A stretch of DNA of 10,448 nucleotides from positions 1 to 10,448 of the forward strand of contig CACZOH010000025.1 in the NCBI GenBank assembly GCA_902782785.1, written 5' to 3'. The position numbers and the translations under genes are program-made. The notes below the pieces were generated by a model. That model was not told the DNA's origin. It did not search any database and worked only from the letters and a program-made list of their open reading frames with translations. Of this stretch, positions 5,995 to 10,448 are shown piece by piece. The stretch is from an uncultured Ruminococcus sp. (GTDB taxonomy: Bacteria; Bacillota; Clostridia; Oscillospirales; CAG-272). Each line of letters opens with the position of its first letter. Positions within the stretch are counted from its first letter, which is position 1.

Positions 5995-8900
5995 GCTTTT
6001 TACAGATGCGGCATAGACATTGGCTCCACAACGGTGAAGCTCGTCGTGCTTGATGAGAACGGAAAAATGATATACGGGCAGTACAAGCGCCACCTTGCAA
6101 AGACAAGGCAGACGCTCAGAGAGCTTGTACTCGGCGCCGTAGAAACGATAGGCGATTTTGACGCCGATTTCCGTATAACCGGCTCCGGCGCCATAAGCCT
6201 TGCAAAGGCGCTTGACATAAAATTCGTTCAGGAGGTCGTCGCGACGTCCGGCGCGCTTGAAAAATACTACCCGAAGACAGACGTGGCGATAGAGCTCGGC
6301 GGCGAGGACGCTAAAATAATATATTTCAAGGGCGGACTTGACGAGAGGATGAACGGCGTCTGCGCCGGCGGCACGGGCGCGTTTATAGACCAGATGGCGG
6401 CGCTTTTGCAGACGGACGCGGCGGGACTGAACGAGGCGGCGAAAAGCTGCCGTGAGCTTTATCCGATAGCCGCGCGCTGCGGCGTGTTTGCGAAAACGGA
6501 CATACAGCCGCTCATAAACGAGGGCGCGGCGGTGTCCGATATCGCGGCGTCCGTATTTCAGGCGGTCGTAAATCAGACGGTCTCCGGCCTTGCGTGCGGA
6601 AAACCGATACGCGGCACGGTGGCTTTCCTCGGCGGACCGCTCCACTATCTGCCGGAGCTGAAAAAAGCATTCTGCAAAACTCTGAAGCTTGATGACGAAC
6701 ACATAGTAGACCCGGAAAATTCACACCTCTTCGCCGCGCTCGGTGCTGCGCTCGAGGCTGACGGAGAAAAAACGGTAAAAGCCTCCGGACTTATAAAGAA
6801 GCTCGAGGGGGAGCTGAAAATAGAATTTGAGCTGAAAAGGCTTCCGCCGCTGTTTGAAAACGAGGAAAAATACAAAGAATTTCTTTCGCGTCACGAAAAA
6901 GCGGCGCTTAAAAAAGGCGAGCTTTCGGAATATGAGGGCGATTGCTGGCTCGGCATAGACGCCGGCAGTACGACGACGAAAATGACGCTCATATCCGACG
7001 ACGGCGCGCTTCTGTTCTCCGCTTATTCAAACAACATGGGCGACCCCGTGATGACCGCGAGAAAAATGCTCTCCGAGCTTTACGGAAAACTGCCGTCCGG
7101 CGCCGTCATACGCGGCGCCTGCTCTACGGGCTACGGCGAGGCGCTTTTAAAGGCGGCTTTCCGGCTCGATAACGGCGTGGTAGAGACCGTCGCTCACGCC
7201 GCCGCCGCGGCTCACTTTATGCCGGACGTGGACTGCGTGCTCGACATAGGCGGTCAGGATATGAAATGCATAAGGCTGAAAAACGGCACCGTTGACACCG
7301 TGCTTTTAAATGAAGCCTGCTCGTCCGGATGCGGCTCCTTCATAGAAAACTTCGCCGCCTCACTCGGCTACACCGCCGAGGAATTCGCACGCGAGGCGCT
7401 TTTTGCAAAAGCGCCGGTCGATCTCGGCACGCGCTGTACCGTCTTTATGAATTCAAACGTAAAGCAGGCTCAGAAGGAGGGCGCGGCGGTGTCCGATATT
7501 TCGGCGGGTCTCGCCTACTCGGTCATCAAAAACGCTCTTTTCAAGGTCATAAAGCTTTCGTCCGCAGACGGTCTCGGCAAGCACGTCGTGGCGCAGGGCG
7601 GAACGTTTTACAACAAAGCCGTTCTCCGCGCGTTTGAGCTCGTTTCCGGCGCGGAGGTCGTATGTCCCGACATTTCGGGACTTATGGGCGCTTTCGGCGC
7701 GGCGTTGTGCGCAAAGAAAGACGCGGCGCAGTCCGAGAGCAGAATGATAAAAAAAGAAGAGCTTGACGCTCTTACATACACGACGAAGACGACGCACTGC
7801 GCGGGCTGTGAAAACAGGTGCCTTCTCACCGTCAGCACGTTCAGCGACGGCGTCCGCCACATTTCCGGCAACAGATGCGAGAGGATGACGGGCAAGGCGG
7901 GACGCTCCGATATGCCCAATATGTTCGAGTACAAAAGAGAACGCATTTTCGGCTATGAAAGCCTGCCCGAAGACGACGCGCCGCGCGGCGTAATAGGCAT
8001 ACCGCGAGTGCTGAACATCTACGAGAATTATCCTTTCTGGGCGACGTTTTTCAAAAAGCTCGGCTTTTCCGTCGTTTTATCGCCCTTCTCGTCAAGGAAA
8101 ATATACGAGCTCGGTATGGAATCCATACCGTCGGAATCGGAGTGTTATCCCGCAAAGCTCGCGCACGGACACGTTCAGTGGCTTATAGATCACGGGATAA
8201 AAAGGATATTCCACCCGTGCGTGATGTACGAATACAAGGAGACGAAGGCAGCGGAAAACAATTACAACTGTCCGATAGTCGTTTCGTACCCCGAAAATCT
8301 GAAAAACAACGTTGAAGCCGTGACCGACGGCGACGTGACGTATTACAGACCGTTTTTCGCCATGACGAGCGAGAAGACCGCGTCTGACAGACTTGCGGAA
8401 TTCTGCGGAAAAACATGGCAGATACCCGAAAAAGAGACGCGCGAAGCTGTTTCCGCCGCGTGGAAGGAGATGCGTAAAGCAAAGGACGACGTGCGGAAGG
8501 AAGGAGCAAGGCTTCTCTCTCAGATGGAGGAGAACAAAGCCCGGGGCATCGTTCTGGCGGGCCGTCCTTACCATATAGACGCCGAGATAAACCACAGCAT
8601 ACCGGAGCTTATAAACTCGTACGGGCTGTACGTTTTCACGGAGGACAGTCTGCCCTATGACGGCGGCTCGGAAAGGCCGCTCCGCGTCGTCGACCAGTGG
8701 GTATTCCACTCGCGCCTTTACGCCGCCGCGGAATTCGTCTCGCACCGCGACGACCTTGAGCTTCTTCAGCTCAACTCCTTCGGCTGCGGTCTTGACGCCG
8801 TCACCACGGATCAGGTCGCGGAGATACTTGAGAAAAGCAATAAGCTTTACACCGTGCTGAAGATCGACGAGGTCAACAATCTCGGCGCGGCGAGGATCAG

Positions 8901-10218
8901 GGTCAGAAGTCTGCTTGCGGCGATGGATATGCGCCGCGGCTGCGGCGTGGAAGCGAAGCCCGCGCCGATAAAGTACGAGAGAACGTCGTTTACAAAGGAG
9001 ATGTACGAGCAGGGTTATACGATACTCGCGCCGGATATGAGCCCCGTACACTTCACGATGCTCGGACCGGTTTTCAAAAAATACGGCTACAACGTCGTAA
9101 TGCTCAACAGTACGGACAGACGAGCGGTAGACACGGGTCTGAAATACGTGAACAACGACGCCTGCTATCCGTCGATCGTCACGGTCGGTCAGCTTCTGGA
9201 CGCCGTTTTATCCGGAAAATACGATACGGATAAGCTCGCCCTGCTTATGACGCAGACGGGCGGCTGCTGCCGCGCGAGCAATTACGTCGGCTTCATACGC
9301 CGCGCGCTGGACCGCGCGGGACTGCCGCATATACCAGTCATCTCGCTCAACTTCAACAACATGGAGAAAAACGAGGGCTTTAAAATAACGCCTCCGATGC
9401 TTGCGGACGGCATACGCTCGCTCGTATACGGCGACGTGATAATGCGCTGTCTGTACCGCACGCGCCCGTATGAGTTTGTCAAGGGCTCCGCCGACGCGCT
9501 CCGCGACAAATGGCACAAAATCTGCATAGACAGCATAACGGGCAAAAAGAAGCTGAGCGCAAAAAAGATATGCGAGGGGATAGTTTCGGATTTCGACGCT
9601 CTTCCGATAGACGAAGATCTGAAAAAACCGCGTGTCGGCATAGTAGGCGAGATCCTCGTGAAATATATGCCGATAGCAAACAATAAAATAGTGGAGCTGC
9701 TTGAAAGAGAGGGCGCGGAAGCCGTCGTTCCGGATCTTCTCGACTTCTTCGGATACTATTTATACAATCTTGAATATAAATACAAGTATTTTGGAAAAGG
9801 CGTGATGAACTTCGTCGTATCAAAGCTCGGAGTTAAGGCGCTTTCGGCTATCAGAAAGCCCGCGCACGACGCGCTGAAGAAAAGCAGACGCTTCAACACG
9901 TCCATGAACATAGGCGAGGTGGCTGAGATAACGAAACCGTTTTTATCCGTCGGGAATCAGTACGGAGAGGGATGGTTTCTGGCGGGCGAGATGGCGGAGC
10001 TCATAAGCAGCGGGACGCCGAACGTGGTGTGCATACAGCCGTTTGCGTGTCTGCCGAATCACGTCGTCGGCAAAGGCGTAATAAAGCAGATGAAAAAGGT
10101 TTACCCGCAGGCCAACATCGCCGCCGTCGACTACGACCCCGGTGCGTCCGAGGTAAACCAGCTCAACCGCATTAAGCTGATGCTCGCCGCCGCAAAACGT
10201 GCGGAAGCGAAAAAATAA
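5992..10218 (+). CDS. Giant fusion: tandem 2-hydroxyacyl-CoA dehydratase activase-like ATPases + DUF2229-type + HgdB-like region
   Basis: Activases of the BadF/BadG/BcrA/HgdC family use ATP to push a low-potential electron into a partner iron-sulfur enzyme. Numbered from TTG, the 1408-residue protein contains two such ASKHA-fold domains. Domain 1 (about 4-255) has GIDIGSTTVK (7-16), ELGGEDAK (101-108), and Cys124 (GVCAGGTGAF) with Cys163 (RCGVF). Domain 2 (about 319-575) has GIDAGSTTTK (321-330), DIGGQDMK (418-425), and Cys443 (NEACSSGCG) with Cys482 (RCTVF). A segment with Cys603, 606, 610 and 629 follows, then a DUF2229-type region (about 664-882; SECYPAK, HPCVMYE) and a COG3581/HgdB-like region (about 1005-1360; NNDACYPS, TQTGGCCRASNY, CIQPFACLPNH). 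No signal peptide or membrane segment is seen. This long architecture is known in anaerobic Firmicutes as activase-related proteins of uncertain role. No acyl-CoA pathway gene is adjacent, so the substrate is unknown. Confidence 0.9.
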   Translation: MAFYRCGIDIGSTTVKLVVLDENGKMIYGQYKRHLAKTRQTLRELVLGAVETIGDFDADFRITGSGAISLAKALDIKFVQEVVATSGALEKYYPKTDVAIELGGEDAKIIYFKGGLDERMNGVCAGGTGAFIDQMAALLQTDAAGLNEAAKSCRELYPIAARCGVFAKTDIQPLINEGAAVSDIAASVFQAVVNQTVSGLACGKPIRGTVAFLGGPLHYLPELKKAFCKTLKLDDEHIVDPENSHLFAALGAALEADGEKTVKASGLIKKLEGELKIEFELKRLPPLFENEEKYKEFLSRHEKAALKKGELSEYEGDCWLGIDAGSTTTKMTLISDDGALLFSAYSNNMGDPVMTARKMLSELYGKLPSGAVIRGACSTGYGEALLKAAFRLDNGVVETVAHAAAAAHFMPDVDCVLDIGGQDMKCIRLKNGTVDTVLLNEACSSGCGSFIENFAASLGYTAEEFAREALFAKAPVDLGTRCTVFMNSNVKQAQKEGAAVSDISAGLAYSVIKNALFKVIKLSSADGLGKHVVAQGGTFYNKAVLRAFELVSGAEVVCPDISGLMGAFGAALCAKKDAAQSESRMIKKEELDALTYTTKTTHCAGCENRCLLTVSTFSDGVRHISGNRCERMTGKAGRSDMPNMFEYKRERIFGYESLPEDDAPRGVIGIPRVLNIYENYPFWATFFKKLGFSVVLSPFSSRKIYELGMESIPSESECYPAKLAHGHVQWLIDHGIKRIFHPCVMYEYKETKAAENNYNCPIVVSYPENLKNNVEAVTDGDVTYYRPFFAMTSEKTASDRLAEFCGKTWQIPEKETREAVSAAWKEMRKAKDDVRKEGARLLSQMEENKARGIVLAGRPYHIDAEINHSIPELINSYGLYVFTEDSLPYDGGSERPLRVVDQWVFHSRLYAAAEFVSHRDDLELLQLNSFGCGLDAVTTDQVAEILEKSNKLYTVLKIDEVNNLGAARIRVRSLLAAMDMRRGCGVEAKPAPIKYERTSFTKEMYEQGYTILAPDMSPVHFTMLGPVFKKYGYNVVMLNSTDRRAVDTGLKYVNNDACYPSIVTVGQLLDAVLSGKYDTDKLALLMTQTGGCCRASNYVGFIRRALDRAGLPHIPVISLNFNNMEKNEGFKITPPMLADGIRSLVYGDVIMRCLYRTRPYEFVKGSADALRDKWHKICIDSITGKKKLSAKKICEGIVSDFDALPIDEDLKKPRVGIVGEILVKYMPIANNKIVELLEREGAEAVVPDLLDFFGYYLYNLEYKYKYFGKGVMNFVVSKLGVKALSAIRKPAHDALKKSRRFNTSMNIGEVAEITKPFLSVGNQYGEGWFLAGEMAELISSGTPNVVCIQPFACLPNHVVGKGVIKQMKKVYPQANIAAVDYDPGASEVNQLNRIKLMLAAAKRAEAKK

Positions 10219-10261
10219 AAGGCAAAGCCGCCCGTCACAGGGCGGCTCGCATATCGCCTTT
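10218..10261 (+). terminator. Hairpin after the activase fusion, probable terminator
   Basis: AGCCGCCC (10226-10233) and GGGCGGCT (10240-10247) form a perfect 8-bp GC-rich stem with a 6-nt loop, starting 8 nt after the stop codon. An outer pairing AAAGGC (10218-10223) with GCCTTT (10256-10261) may extend it. There is no T-run directly after the inner stem on the plus strand. On the minus strand the stem is followed by a T-rich stretch, so efficiency in the plus direction is uncertain. Confidence 0.55.
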
Positions 10262-10307
10262 GCGGACCTTTAAAAACAATTATAAAAGAAATATTTTTAA
10301 AAACCTC

Positions 10308-10336
10308 TTGACAAACACGTTTTTTTGTGGTAGAAT
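10308..10336 (+). promoter_or_regulatory. Promoter of tRNA-Lys
   Basis: Perfect TTGACA (10308-10313), a 17-bp spacer and TAGAAT (10331-10336), preceded by an A/T-rich stretch (10269-10303) that could act as an UP element. Transcription should start near 10343, about 26 nt before the mature tRNA, at the base of a leader hairpin. Confidence 0.85.
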
Positions 10337-10340
10337 ACAT

Positions 10341-10361
10341 AGGCTTTGATAAACAAAGCCT
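10341..10361 (+). other. Perfect hairpin in the tRNA-Lys leader
   Basis: AGGCTTTG (10341-10348) and CAAAGCCT (10354-10361) pair over 8 bp around the 5-nt loop ATAAA. The hairpin sits at the predicted transcription start and ends 7 nt before the mature tRNA 5' end. It is too close to the promoter and lacks a T-run, so it is not a terminator. It may protect the 5' end or guide tRNA processing, but that is inference. Confidence 0.6.
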
Positions 10362-10368
10362 GATATCC

Positions 10369-10441
10369 GACTCATTAGCTCAGTAGGTAGAGCACTTGAC
10401 TTTTAATCAAGGTGTCCGGAGTTCGAATCTCCGATGGGTCA
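10369..10441 (+). tRNA. tRNA-Lys (anticodon UUU)
   Basis: A complete 73-nt cloverleaf can be folded by eye. The acceptor stem GACTCAT/ATGGGTC has 7 bp including one T-G pair. The D stem is GCTC/GAGC with an AGTAGGTA loop, and the anticodon stem is CTTGA/TCAAG with loop CTTTTAA. The anticodon TTT is at 10402-10404. The variable loop is GTGTC, the T stem CGGAG/CTCCG carries a TTCGAAT loop, and the discriminator is A10441. The CCA end is not encoded (TGA follows), so it must be added by CCA-adding enzyme. More tRNAs may follow beyond the window, where seven bases (TGAAAAA) remain. Confidence 0.97.
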
Positions 10442-10448
10442 TGAAAAA

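Noticed and set aside
5938..6702. Minus-strand open frame of 254 codons overlapping the 5' end of the activase fusion
   Set aside because: Antisense to activase domain 1, rich in Arg/Tyr/Ala with no motif or plausible ribosome site context; it is a coding shadow.
8092..9051. Long minus-strand open frame of 319 codons inside the activase fusion gene
   Set aside because: It lies fully antisense to a well-supported gene with conserved motifs. It has no recognisable domain, and its low-complexity Arg/Val/Ala composition is typical of a shadow frame in GC-biased coding DNA.
1..10448. Mobile elements, CRISPR arrays or phage genes
   Set aside because: Looked for transposase-like proteins, terminal inverted repeats and regularly spaced repeats on both strands by eye; none seen. 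The tRNA-Lys gene could serve as an integration site, but no integrase or duplicated tRNA end is present in the window.

Overview
The window looks like a piece of an anaerobic Bacillota (Clostridia-type) chromosome. Coding DNA is moderately GC-rich with frequent ATA isoleucine codons, while the intergenic gaps are very AT-rich with sigma-A-type TTGAnA/TAnAAT promoters. Two genes appear to use TTG starts. The gene content (nrdR, comEC, pgeF, an oxygen-sensitive 2-hydroxyacyl-CoA dehydratase-activase-like giant protein) fits strict anaerobes. The exact genus cannot be read from the sequence.

Layout. Positions 2-421 (minus) hold nrdR, the ATP-cone repressor of ribonucleotide reductase genes, cut by the window edge about ten residues before its expected end. 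Positions 422-585 are a divergent promoter region. The nrdR promoter has a near-perfect NrdR box filling its -35/-10 spacer, with a weaker box-like match 30 bp upstream. The comEC promoter faces the other way. From 586 to 5911 three genes run on the plus strand with almost no space between them: comEC (DNA-uptake channel, with a decayed metallo-beta-lactamase-like tail), pgeF/yfiH (LACC1-family purine nucleoside phosphorylase / peptidoglycan editing factor, overlapping comEC by 11 nt) and a cytoplasmic GH78 alpha-L-rhamnosidase. After an 80-bp gap, 5992-10218 encodes a 1408-residue protein that joins two BadF/BcrA/HgdC-type ATPase activase domains, a four-cysteine segment, a DUF2229-type region and a HgdB-like C-terminal region. 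A hairpin follows, and then a strong promoter with a leader hairpin drives a tRNA-Lys(UUU) gene at 10369-10441.

How the genes relate. nrdR probably represses itself. comEC, pgeF and the rhamnosidase gene probably share the promoter at 531-559 as an operon, although their functions (transformation, purine/cell-wall housekeeping, glycan degradation) do not form an obvious pathway. The large activase fusion is probably a separate unit or is read through from upstream. I see no mobile element, CRISPR array or phage gene. The most interesting object is the activase fusion: by family knowledge it should carry a bridging [4Fe-4S] cluster inside one chain, together with its own putative electron-acceptor domain, and its physiological substrate is not evident.
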